64,000 nt of DNA from Nostoc sp. ATCC 43529 (GTDB taxonomy: Bacteria; Cyanobacteriota; Cyanobacteriia; Cyanobacteriales; Nostocaceae), in the NCBI GenBank assembly GCA_003326205.1, contig LWTK01000105.1:1-64000 (forward strand), given 5' to 3'. The position numbers and the translations under genes are program-made. Positions 34,749-42,978 of the stretch are shown here, piece after piece; the first letter of the stretch is position 1, and the number at the start of each line of letters is the position of its first letter. The notes beneath the pieces are model-generated. The model saw nothing but the letters and a program-made list of their open reading frames with translations, ran no database searches and had not been told where the DNA came from.

Positions 34749-35800
34749 GGGTTGCTGGTGGACTAGCGGCATTATTATTGGGTACAGCGATCGTCATAGT
34801 GCAACCAGCCGCTACAGCGTTGACACCCTCAGAAATTGCTGACATTGCTCAACAAATTACAGTCCGCATTGATGGCGCAAGTACTGGCTCTGGGGTAATT
34901 ATTGAGCGTCAAGACAATGTTTATACTGTTGTAACTAACTGGCACGTAGTCCAACTCAAAGGTAACTACACAGTACAGACACCAGACGGCAAAAAATACA
35001 CTTTCAACCACAGCCAAGTAAAACAACTTCGCGGTGTTGATTTAGCGGTGTTTCAGTTCACTAGTAATCAAAATTACCGTGTGGCTGAAAAGGGCAATTC
35101 TGACCAAGTAGCATTAGGTACAAATATTTCTGTAGCAGGTTATCCACAAGGAACATCAGACATCGATTTTCGTAGGGGTGCAATTTCGCGTTTGGTGACA
35201 AACCCAAAAGATGGTTATGCCTTTGTTTATGACATAGGTGGGTTTCCGGGGATGAGTGGAGGAGCAATACTAGATGAGCAGGGTAAATTAGTCGGCATTC
35301 ACGGACGCGCTACAACTCGCCCAGATACAAATGCTACTACTGTTTTCGGGATTCCGTTGAAGACTTATTTAAGTCTTGCGCCATCAGTCAATCCCTCGCT
35401 AGATCCAATTGCACAATTGAATCAGGCGGCTCATATTGACTCATCAATATCAACATCACCTGAAGACTTCGAGTCTCAATTAGAGGCTCTTAAGTCCACA
35501 TTTTCTTTTAAAATTGGCCTAGGTAAATATGAGAAAGATGATCTCGAAGGAGCTATTCAAGAATGGAAAAAATCTGTATCTACCGATAAGCCAGATGCAA
35601 AATCTTTATTTGCATTGGCAGTGGCACTCTATACTAAAGGCGATGCCTCCGGCGAGCTACGCTTACGCCAACAAGGTTTGACATTAGGAAAACAGGCGCT
35701 AAGTATCGATAAGCGCTATGGCAATATAGAATTTCTCAAAGAAAATCTTTGGGGCGATCGCTTGCTTAGAGATACACAAAAGTTCCTGCAATACTTATAA
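34745..35800 (+). CDS. Exported trypsin-like serine protease with helical C-terminal domain
   Basis: A 351-residue protein with a signal peptide (LAALLLGTAIVIVQPAATA) and triad His67 (VVTNWHVV), Asp99 (GVDLAVFQF) and Ser171 (PGMSGGAIL). From about residue 220 a helical region follows with a TPR-like unit (GLGKYEKDDLEGAIQEWKKSVSTDKPDAKSLFALAVALYTKGDASG). Its first ~215 residues are close to identical to those of the WD40-fused protease at 35920, so the two arose by recent duplication. Its ATG overlaps the previous stop. Periplasmic location is expected. Confidence 0.85.
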   Translation: MRVAGGLAALLLGTAIVIVQPAATALTPSEIADIAQQITVRIDGASTGSGVIIERQDNVYTVVTNWHVVQLKGNYTVQTPDGKKYTFNHSQVKQLRGVDLAVFQFTSNQNYRVAEKGNSDQVALGTNISVAGYPQGTSDIDFRRGAISRLVTNPKDGYAFVYDIGGFPGMSGGAILDEQGKLVGIHGRATTRPDTNATTVFGIPLKTYLSLAPSVNPSLDPIAQLNQAAHIDSSISTSPEDFESQLEALKSTFSFKIGLGKYEKDDLEGAIQEWKKSVSTDKPDAKSLFALAVALYTKGDASGELRLRQQGLTLGKQALSIDKRYGNIEFLKENLWGDRLLRDTQKFLQYL

Positions 35801-35847
35801 GTACAGTAATGATATTTATTATAAGAATAATAAATAAACTCAGATAA

Positions 35848-35922
35848 ACTAATTACCCGTTTTAGTATGTCTGTACTAATTATAAAAGAAGTATTGCAAA
35901 ATCATCAGGGGAATCAATTATG
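35848..35922 (+). pseudogene. Remnant of the 3' end of the upstream protease gene (duplication scar)
   Basis: The sequence beginning ACTAATTACCCGTTTTAGTATG and running to TCATCAGGGGAATCAATTATGA nearly repeats 34673-34748, the last codons of the gene at 33921-34748 plus the start of the next gene. Here it lies in an intergenic gap with base changes that destroy the frame. It marks the left breakpoint of the tandem duplication that created the gene at 35920. Confidence 0.75.
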
Positions 35923-37635
35923 AGGGTTACTGGTGGACTAGCGGCATTATTATTGGGTACAGCGATCGTCATAGTGCAACCAGCCGCTACAGCGTTGACA
36001 CCCTCAGAAATTGCTGAAATTGCTCGACAAATTACAGTCCGCATTGATGGTGCAAGTAGTGGCTCAGGGGTGATTATTGAGCGTCAAGGTAATGTTTATA
36101 CTGTGGTGACTAACTGGCACGTAGTCCAACTCGAAGGTAACTACACCGTCCATACACCAGATGGTCAGCAGTATAAATTCAATCACAGCCAAGTCAAACG
36201 ATTTCCAGGAGTTGATTTAGCTGTATTTGAGTTTACGAGCAATGTAAATTACCGTGTTGCCGAAAAGGGCAATTCTGACCAAGTAGCATTAGGAACAGAT
36301 ATTGCTGTAGCGGGTTATCCTCAAGGAACATCAGACATTGATTTTCGTAGGGGAGCAATTTCCCGTCTGGAGTCAAAGCCAAAAGATGGTTATGCTTTTA
36401 TTTACGACATAGGTGGTTTTCCAGGGATGAGTGGGGGAGCAATACTAGATGAACAGGGTAAATTAGTTGGGATTCACGGACGCGCTAAAACTCGCCCAGA
36501 CACGAATGCTACTACTGTGTTGGGCATTCCCTTGAAGACTTATTTAAGTCTTGCGCCATCTGTGCAGCCGATGGCAACTCCACCAGCACCAAAGCCACCA
36601 GTTTCAACTACGCCGACTCCAAAGCCTCAAAATCCTCCGGTAGCAACCGCGCCAGCACCAAAGCCGCCAGTGGTTAACGCGCCATCAGCCGCTAAGTTTA
36701 CTCTAGTGAGGACTCTGATTGGTCATTCTCAAAAGGTGATTGAACTTGGCAATAATTCATTCAGCAATAATTCATACAAAGAAGGAAGAGTTTTGTCAGT
36801 TGCCATTAGCCCAGATGGCAGAACTTTAGCTAGTGGTAGTTTGGACAAGACTATCAAAATCTGGAACCTCACCACAGGGCAAGAAATTCGTACCCTCAAT
36901 GGTCATTCTGATTGGGTTAGTTCAGTCGCCATTAGCGCAGATGGCAGAACTTTAGTTAGTAGTAGTTCGGACTCCACTATCAAAATCTGGAACCTCACCA
37001 CAGGGCAAGAAATTCGTACCCTCAATGGTCATTCTTCTACGGTTGATTCAGTCGCTTTTAGCGCAGATGGCAGAACTTTAGCTAGTGGTAGTAGGGACAA
37101 TACTATCAAAATCTGGAACCTCACCACAGGGCAAGAAATTCGTACCCTCAATAGTCATTCTTATGCGGTTAATTCAGTCGCCTTTAGTCCAGATGGCAGA
37201 ACTTTAGCTAGTAATAGTTGGAACAAAACTATCAAAATCTGGAACCTCACCACAGGGCAAGAAATTCGTACCCTCAATGGTCATTCTGATGTGGTTTGGT
37301 CAGTCGCCATTAGCCCAGATGGCAGAACTTTAGCTAGTGGTAGTAGGGACAATACTATCAAAATCTGGAACCTCACCACAGGGCAAGAAATTAGTACGCT
37401 CAATGGTCATTCTGATTCGGTTGGTCCAGTCGCCTTTAGCCCAGATGGCAAAACTTTAGCTAGTGGTAGTGCAGACGAGACTATCAAAATCTGGAATGTC
37501 GCTACAAGGCAAGAAATGCGTACCCTCAAAGGTCATTCTAATCTTGTCAATTCAGTCGCCTTGAGCCAGGATGGCAGAACTTTAGCTAGTGGTAGTGATG
37601 ATGCGACTATCAAAATTTGGCGGCTGTCTGAGTAG
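35920..37635 (+). CDS. Exported trypsin-like serine protease fused to seven WD40 repeats
   Basis: A 571-residue protein. Signal peptide and protease domain (triad His67, Asp99, Ser171) are near-identical to the preceding gene. Residues ~220-260 form a Pro-rich linker (APKPPVSTTPTPKPQNPPVA), then seven WD40 units of ~42 residues from about residue 290 to the end (xSPDGRTLASGS-xxTIKIWNLTTGQEIRTLNGHS). Seven blades would close one propeller. The middle blades are nearly identical at DNA level (126-bp period), pointing to recent expansion or gene conversion. The propeller probably recognises a protein partner of the periplasmic protease. A protease-WD40 fusion with a signal peptide is uncommon in my experience. 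Confidence 0.87.
   Translation: MRVTGGLAALLLGTAIVIVQPAATALTPSEIAEIARQITVRIDGASSGSGVIIERQGNVYTVVTNWHVVQLEGNYTVHTPDGQQYKFNHSQVKRFPGVDLAVFEFTSNVNYRVAEKGNSDQVALGTDIAVAGYPQGTSDIDFRRGAISRLESKPKDGYAFIYDIGGFPGMSGGAILDEQGKLVGIHGRAKTRPDTNATTVLGIPLKTYLSLAPSVQPMATPPAPKPPVSTTPTPKPQNPPVATAPAPKPPVVNAPSAAKFTLVRTLIGHSQKVIELGNNSFSNNSYKEGRVLSVAISPDGRTLASGSLDKTIKIWNLTTGQEIRTLNGHSDWVSSVAISADGRTLVSSSSDSTIKIWNLTTGQEIRTLNGHSSTVDSVAFSADGRTLASGSRDNTIKIWNLTTGQEIRTLNSHSYAVNSVAFSPDGRTLASNSWNKTIKIWNLTTGQEIRTLNGHSDVVWSVAISPDGRTLASGSRDNTIKIWNLTTGQEISTLNGHSDSVGPVAFSPDGKTLASGSADETIKIWNVATRQEMRTLKGHSNLVNSVALSQDGRTLASGSDDATIKIWRLSE
36787..37630. repeat. 126-bp tandem repeats encoding WD40 blades
   Basis: ACTATCAAAATCTGGAACCT recurs at a 126-bp spacing (for example starting at 36850 and 36976). 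Blades two to five are almost identical outside the residues before the TIKIWN strand and after the GHS turn. Confidence 0.85.
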
Positions 37636-37667
37636 CTATTTTCTGCTGTTCCCTTAATAAAACCCGA

Positions 37668-37805
37668 TTAATTATAAATATCTCGGCGATGTCCAATTTT
37701 GTGAATCGTGATTAATAAAGCTTCAATATCGAAGGAATAAATAACCCGATAGTTTCCTACTCTCAATTTGAACAGGCCACTCAAATCAGCAGTCAAACCT
37801 CTGCG
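37668..37805 (-). pseudogene. RelE/ParE-type toxin, C-terminal remnant
   Basis: On the minus strand this reads GLTADLSGLFKLRVGNYRVIYSF followed by DIEALLITIHKIGHRRDIYN and a stop. That is the conserved C-terminal half of RelE/ParE toxins (LxGLxKLRVGDYRVIY...IxxIGHRxxVY). The N-terminal half is missing: upstream of about 37805 the sequence is a CGCAGAG-type repeat. No antitoxin gene is next to it. The fragment is too short for most gene finders. Confidence 0.75.
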
Positions 37806-37910
37806 TAACTCTGCGTTTGACTCTGCGCTCCTCTGCGTTTAAAAACATTTGCATCGTAGCTTTTTAAACGCAAAGGAACACGGAGGTTAGCGCAGAGGTA
37901 CGCAAAGTAT
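37800..37910. repeat. CTCTGCG/CGCAGAG inverted repeat block
   Basis: CTCTGCGTAACTCTGCG...CTCTGCGTTTAAA on one side and TTTAAACGCAAAGGAACACGGAGGTTAGCGCAGAGG on the other form an imperfect inverted repeat. It replaces the 5' half of the toxin remnant. Confidence 0.65.
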
Positions 37911-37983
37911 TTGTAATTTTAAGAGTTTTCAGTAATTTCATCTTGATACTGTTGCCATAACCTTTACCTGAAAATTACTAGTT

Positions 37984-39399
37984 TTATGGAACCTGAATTT
38001 CAAATGAATTAATCATTGTTTCTGCAAGTTCTAAATACTTATTATATTCTTTTTCTTCTGCTGTATAAGTAATAAAATAGGCTTTGCCATTTCTGACTGT
38101 GCCAATTTCCATCACTTTCAACTGACATTGTTCTTCTTGGCGAGTATAAGTTAACTTATAAGCTTTGAACTTTGATAGCGTTGTTGATGGTTGAGAATCA
38201 TCTGTGATTTCGGAATTTGGATTAATATTTTTAATTTTTTGCACTGCCAAATTTCTAGATTCTTCTAAAGATAACAATTGCCCAGATAAGTCATTTACAT
38301 CAATTGCGATCGCTACAGGACAAGAATCTGCTTGAGTTTGATTTTTAGGAATGAATTTAACTACCTCAGTGTCAAAGTTACTGCTTGGCTCAATTGGTTG
38401 CCAGTCGTTTGAAGGATATTTAATTTTGATGCCAGACTTAGCCTCATTGTAAGTTTCAAAACTAGGTTGGGGATGAATAATTTTAGATAAAATCCACAAA
38501 GTTAGAGGAATAATTACGGCTGCTATACCCACACTTAGCCAAAGTTTCCCCGATCGCACTTTCGGTGATAGCCTTTTGAGAGCCTGCAATACTTCATTTG
38601 CTGACTGGTAACGCTGGCGGTAGTCATAGCGCACCATTTTATCGATGATATTTGCTAGTTTAGCGCTAACTTGAGTGCGTAGTTTACCGCCGTAGGCATC
38701 GCGCCAAACAATCTCCCCTGTTTTTGAATCTGTTGGTAGTCCTGCTGGATAAGGATTTATCCCCGTTAATGCTTGAATGGCAATAATTCCCACTGCATAA
38801 ATGTCACTGGCGAAAGTAGGTTGACCTTTTGCCTGTTCGCCAGGCATATAACCAGGAGTGCCAATAGCAACGGTCTTTCCTTGAAGATTTACAACCTGCG
38901 TAGTAACTTCTTTAACTGCACCAAAATCTATTAAAACAATTTTCCCATCAGAGCGACGGCGAAGAATATTCGAGGGCTTGAGATCCCGATGGATTAAGTT
39001 CTGTTGATGAACAAAAGCTAAAACTTCTAAAATCTCTTGTAAAAGTCTAATGACTATAGGTTCGCTCAGTTGTTCACCTGAGATTAATTCTTGAGTTAAA
39101 TCGTGACCTTCTATATATTCCTGTACTAAATAAAATTCTTGGTTTTCTTGAAAAAATGCCAACAGACGGGGGATTTGGTCATGGTGTCCTAACCGTTCTA
39201 GCTTTTGGGCTTCGGTGTCAAACAATCTTTTGCCAACTTGCAAAGTGTATGGGTCGCTGGACATTGGTTTAAACTGCTTGACGATACATTGAGGCTTCCC
39301 TGGTCGTCCGGTGTCAATGGCTGTGAAAGTAATTCCAAATCCACCTTTACCAATTTGTTCGAGAATTTGGTAGCGTCCACCGAGAATTTGACCTATCAT
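37984..39399 (-). CDS. Membrane-anchored Ser/Thr protein kinase with exported PsbP-like domain
   Basis: A 471-residue protein from the ATG at 39399 (MIGQILGGRYQILEQIGKGG); a TTG at 39423 would add eight residues. The N-terminal Hanks kinase has a GKGGFGITF glycine loop, Lys in QCIVKQF, catalytic HRDLKPSNIL, DFGAVKEV as the DFG motif, and GTPGYMPGEQ as the activation-segment end. One membrane helix (LWLSVGIAAVIIPLTLWIL) follows. The C-terminal ~160 residues (SFETYNEAKSGIKIKYPSNDWQP... LAETMINSFEI) resemble the PsbP-like sensor domain found on cyanobacterial kinases. It is probably a sensor kinase in the plasma membrane with an external ligand domain. Monocistronic. Confidence 0.88.
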   Translation of the reverse strand: MIGQILGGRYQILEQIGKGGFGITFTAIDTGRPGKPQCIVKQFKPMSSDPYTLQVGKRLFDTEAQKLERLGHHDQIPRLLAFFQENQEFYLVQEYIEGHDLTQELISGEQLSEPIVIRLLQEILEVLAFVHQQNLIHRDLKPSNILRRRSDGKIVLIDFGAVKEVTTQVVNLQGKTVAIGTPGYMPGEQAKGQPTFASDIYAVGIIAIQALTGINPYPAGLPTDSKTGEIVWRDAYGGKLRTQVSAKLANIIDKMVRYDYRQRYQSANEVLQALKRLSPKVRSGKLWLSVGIAAVIIPLTLWILSKIIHPQPSFETYNEAKSGIKIKYPSNDWQPIEPSSNFDTEVVKFIPKNQTQADSCPVAIAIDVNDLSGQLLSLEESRNLAVQKIKNINPNSEITDDSQPSTTLSKFKAYKLTYTRQEEQCQLKVMEIGTVRNGKAYFITYTAEEKEYNKYLELAETMINSFEIQVP

Positions 39400-39459
39400 C
39401 CCAGTCACCAATGTATGCTGCAATTTTTATACCATTTATCTCCAGGATTACTAAAAATA

Positions 39460-39486
39460 TAGAGACGTTGCAATGCAACGTCTCTA
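39460..39486. repeat. Palindrome TAGAGACGTTGCA...TGCAACGTCTCTA
   Basis: A 13-bp perfect stem around one base, upstream of the kinase gene and downstream of rpaA (both minus strand). Same repeat as 4955-4977; it could serve as the rpaA terminator. Confidence 0.75.
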
Positions 39487-39527
39487 CAAATTGGAAAATC
39501 TCACTACTTAAAACTACTGCCGTGATT

Positions 39528-40271
39528 TCATTCCACTACTGTTGCGGAGGCTCCCTCGGCGGCTGGAGGTATACTCGGTAACTCAAGACAGTATCCAGCA
39601 CCATACACTGTCTTGATGTAGCGGGGATGGCGGGGATCTGGTTCTAGCTTGGTTCGCAAGTGACGAATATGGACGCGAATGGTTTCAATGTCGTCATCAG
39701 GATCGTAGCCCCAAACTTCTCTGAGGATTTCGCTGGGGGAAACTGTTTGACCGTGGCGTTGCAGCAAGCAGTGAAGTAGCTCAAATTCCAAGTGAGTCAA
39801 TTTCACTGTTTCGTTGAACCATATCGCCTCAAATCTTTCGGGAACGAGGGTAAGTGAGCCGTAGTTGAGGATTTCGCTGTGTTTGGCTGCTTGGGGAATG
39901 CGGTCGGTACGCCGCAAAAGTGCCCGCACCCGCGCTAGCATTTCTTCAACTTCAAAAGGCTTGGTGAGGTAGTCATCTGCGCCGGCATTAAAGCCTTCTA
40001 CCTTGTCCTGAGTTTGGCTCAAGGCCGTCAACATTAACACGGGAATCTCGGCAGTGCGATCGTCCCGGCGCAGGCGTTGGCAAACTGTAAATCCATCTAC
40101 TCTCGGCAGCATCAGATCGAGCATGATCAAGTCTGGTTGTAGCTGGAGGGCCAGCGCTTGACCTTTGATGCCGTCTTCAGCTTGACTAACATCGTAGCCA
40201 GCCATTTCCAAGTTGACGGCAACTAGTTCTGAAATCGCTGGGTCATCGTCTATGACAAGAATCCTCGGCAT
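39528..40271 (-). CDS. rpaA: OmpR-type response regulator RpaA
   Basis: A 247-residue protein from the ATG at 40271 (MPRILVIDDDPAISELVAVN); the frame extends 43 codons upstream, but that part is not regulator-like. The receiver domain has the DDD acidic pocket, phospho-acceptor Asp in LIMLDLMLPRVDGF, Thr in MLTALS and Lys in YLTKPFEVEEML. The winged-helix DNA-binding domain is complete (LTHLEFELLHCLLQRHGQTV, WGYDPDDDIETIRVHIRHLR). The sequence is very close to RpaA, the output regulator of the KaiABC clock and of phycobilisome-photosystem coupling, as I recall it. The partner kinase SasA is not in the window. Confidence 0.9.
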   Translation of the reverse strand: MPRILVIDDDPAISELVAVNLEMAGYDVSQAEDGIKGQALALQLQPDLIMLDLMLPRVDGFTVCQRLRRDDRTAEIPVLMLTALSQTQDKVEGFNAGADDYLTKPFEVEEMLARVRALLRRTDRIPQAAKHSEILNYGSLTLVPERFEAIWFNETVKLTHLEFELLHCLLQRHGQTVSPSEILREVWGYDPDDDIETIRVHIRHLRTKLEPDPRHPRYIKTVYGAGYCLELPSIPPAAEGASATVVE

Positions 40272-40429
40272 TCTTAAAAAATTATTACTACTTATTAAGG
40301 ATAAATAAGAACCTTTGATAGATACAAAGATTTTTGAATCGTTTCTAAAAAAGATTTTAAATCTTACATAAATATTAAGATTAAATGACGGTGAAATCAA
40401 GACTCAAATATTACGAAATCCTATAGTCT

Positions 40430-41494
40430 ATGATGTGTTATACTCCCTCCTACAATCCGTCTTGGTTTTTACAAAATGGTGTGATGATGACTGTACACAC
40501 TGCTTTGTGGGGAAGACGTTATTGGGAAACTACAATTCAACATCCTGAACCGTCTTATCACGAACAAATCTTTATTGGCAGCCAAGGTGTGCCAATTTTT
40601 GGCTTGGTTGCCATCCCGGAAAATGCTCATAGTACGATTATCGGCACTTATGGGATTACGGGAGAGTTAGAAACTCAATGGTATTTGAGGGCGCTAGGAC
40701 GTAAGGCTTTCGCTCAAGGATATGCTGTAGTTTTGTTTGATTGGCGTGCCCACGGCAAAACAGCCGAATTATCTCCGACTCTAACCTCCGATGGTCTTTA
40801 TGAGGGGGAAGATTATGTTCGCATTGCTGCGGCTGCTAAGGCTATGGGTTGTCCGGGAGAATTCTGGTTTACAGGGTTTTCTTTGGGAGGACAATTAGCG
40901 CTGTGGGGGGTAAAAGTTGCAGGGGAAGTAATTAGGGAAAATGGAGATTTAGGGTTAGAAGATAGCGATATTGGCGGTGGTATGGTGATTTGTCCGAGTT
41001 TGGATTCAGAGCGATCGCTATCTTATCTAGTTACAAAACCTTTCGGTAGATATATAGAAGCGGGAATTGCGCGGGATTTAAAAAAATTGGCGTGGCGACT
41101 ACACGATCTACATCCCGGAAGCTTTGACCCTGAGGCAATTGAACGGGCGAATAGTATCTGGGGTTTTGATAATGAATTGGTAATTAATCGGCTAGGCTTT
41201 TCTTCTGTGGAAGCATATTACCAAGCTAGTAGTGCTTTAAAAATATTGCCGCAAATCTCAAAACCAACTTTGATTATTTATGCTGCCGATGACCCACTTT
41301 TTGATCCAGCGATCGTACCAGAATTGCAAGCAGCTTGCGATAATAATCAAGCAATAGATTTGTTACTCACTCAATACGGCGGTCATGTTGGTTATATAAG
41401 TAGTAAACAATGCCAGCGGCAATTAAAAGACCCTGACATTTGGTGGGCATGGAATCGAATTTTAGAATGGTTGAAACAAAAGCGAACACGGTAG
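40430..41494 (+). CDS. Alpha/beta hydrolase
   Basis: A 354-residue protein. The nucleophile elbow is GFSLGGQ (FWFTGFSLGGQLALWG). VLFDWRAHGKTAELSP is the oxyanion/strand-4 block, the acid is likely in IIYAADDPLFDPAIV, and the catalytic His is in QYGGHVGYIS. This is the layout of the YheT/EMB8-like subgroup of alpha/beta hydrolases, whose substrates are mostly unknown. Start choice is uncertain; ATGs at ~40482-40485 (MMTVHTALWGRRYW) are an alternative. It is divergent from rpaA, and the two may share a ~160-bp promoter region. Confidence 0.8.
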   Translation: MMCYTPSYNPSWFLQNGVMMTVHTALWGRRYWETTIQHPEPSYHEQIFIGSQGVPIFGLVAIPENAHSTIIGTYGITGELETQWYLRALGRKAFAQGYAVVLFDWRAHGKTAELSPTLTSDGLYEGEDYVRIAAAAKAMGCPGEFWFTGFSLGGQLALWGVKVAGEVIRENGDLGLEDSDIGGGMVICPSLDSERSLSYLVTKPFGRYIEAGIARDLKKLAWRLHDLHPGSFDPEAIERANSIWGFDNELVINRLGFSSVEAYYQASSALKILPQISKPTLIIYAADDPLFDPAIVPELQAACDNNQAIDLLLTQYGGHVGYISSKQCQRQLKDPDIWWAWNRILEWLKQKRTR

Positions 41495-41746
41495 TAAATG
41501 AGACGAGATTCTACCAAGCTAAAATAATCAACGGATGTAGTCGTATTGCCTGAAAAAAAGTGACTGTATTTAGTTTTTAAACAGCCCACTGTCTAAGATT
41601 AAGAGAGTGAATGCTAAGGGCTGGTATGTTCGTTTTTGAGGTTTAAGACTTACACTAAAATTGCCAAAAACACAATACTAAAGTATTGCGATATCGCAGT
41701 TCTAAATCCTTTCTCAAAAACATCTATTGCCTATTGCCTTCAGAAA

Positions 41747-41914
41747 CTACCATAATATAGTTGGTATACCAGCAATAACAGAAGCAATACCTGTCCAGAG
41801 AGTAAAGCGTTCAATATCTAGTTCATCCAAAGCAACGCTCATTTGCTTAATTGCTGATAGTAGGGCTGTTAGTAGCACTACAAAAAATCCAAGATATCCC
41901 AAATTAGCGATCAT
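41747..41914 (-). CDS. 55-residue small membrane protein
   Basis: From the ATG at 41914 the product starts MIANLGYLGFFVVLLTALLS and ends FTLWTGIASVIAGIPTILW, with AIKQMSVALDELDIERF between: two hydrophobic helices joined by a charged loop. GAGGATGA precedes the ATG at a good Shine-Dalgarno distance. A 71-codon frame on the other strand overlaps it but is less protein-like. I do not recognise a family. It is too short for usual cut-offs, so it may be unannotated elsewhere. Confidence 0.5.
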   Translation of the reverse strand: MIANLGYLGFFVVLLTALLSAIKQMSVALDELDIERFTLWTGIASVIAGIPTILW

Positions 41915-42010
41915 TCATCCTCACTATCTTTCAAAAAAGTAGTTCTAATAGATTTTTAACAAGCTTTGGCAAGGTTTTTTTGTTCCAGATTTAACACTTT
42001 ATGAGAAAAA

Positions 42011-42223
42011 TTATTTACCAGTGAATATATCTAGTTCAGATAGCAAAATCATGGTTTCATAACCAACCCGACCCATTTGTGGCTCTGACCCCATAGACAT
42101 CTGCACCCAATATTCCCAATTACCCGACTCAAATCGGTAGTTGTTAATAACGCCTTCTCCACCTATAAAACTTACTATCTGACCATTGTAAAATTTAGGT
42201 TCTGTCACAATAATTGCAGACAT
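42011..42223 (-). CDS. Conserved-type small protein of unknown function
   Basis: A 70-residue product from the ATG at 42223 (MSAIIVTEPKFYNGQIVSFI), preceded by AAGGAAA; the frame is open 15 codons further but that part looks non-coding. Content: GGEGVINNYRFESGNWEYWVQM, then GSEPQMGRVGYETMILLSELDI. The pattern of an SH3-like small beta barrel (YxxGQxVxF...GxVxxYR...WxYxVxM) is plausible, but I cannot name a family. Soluble, probably cytoplasmic. Confidence 0.6.
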   Translation of the reverse strand: MSAIIVTEPKFYNGQIVSFIGGEGVINNYRFESGNWEYWVQMSMGSEPQMGRVGYETMILLSELDIFTGK

Positions 42224-42268
42224 GATTCGTAATTTCCTTGGAACTGTAATAGCTAATGTTGTAACCAA

Positions 42269-42978
42269 AAGATAATTTGCTATTCTCTGTCAAGGGTTTT
42301 AACGTATCCTCTTTCAGAAGATTTAACGTTGAATTAAGCATCGTATATCTATAGTCATAAAAATAGTAAGTAAATTTAGAGCTATAAATAATGAAATTCT
42401 TCAATAAAAGGGATTGCAGCTACTATAACTCAGTATTAAGTAGTTGTGTTTACAGCCTAGATTAACATTTAATAACTCCTCTGGCAGATTTTAGGAATGA
42501 CAGGCGTAGTTAAAGCATAATTGAGGAGTTAGAATGAGCTACGTTAGGCTGCGCTAATAGGGTATGCACCTAGCTTTTTAACCTAGATGACATACTTCAC
42601 GCTTCTTGAAATTTGGTGTATGTAGTGAGGGCGGTCGCTCGTACTATTTATTTTTTCGGTTTTATATTTAATTTTTTGAAATAAAAATTTGTTGACTATT
42701 ACTTGTGGCTAGAAATTAAAAAACGATTTTCTTTGACCAAACTTTCTCTAAGCTCACTTTGTAGGAATATACCCTGAAGTGGATTGAAAATTTTGCTGAA
42801 ATATAAATAGTTCATATATCTTTAAATTGCAAATTTCCTAAAGACTGAAGATAGCAAGCGCGTAATTTTTTGAGCGCGGTTAGTTACAAAGCTGCAAAGC
42901 GATCGCTTTGTCCCAGCGCATTAGTATAGTATTGCTAAATAAACTACTAAACTATAACTATCTTGGCTTTCTAACTCA
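42269..42978. other. Intergenic region upstream of hetI, no gene seen
   Basis: About 700 bp with no credible ORF on either strand. It should hold the hetI promoter. I could not fix an NtcA box (GTA-N8-TAC) or other regulator site with confidence. Confidence 0.5.
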
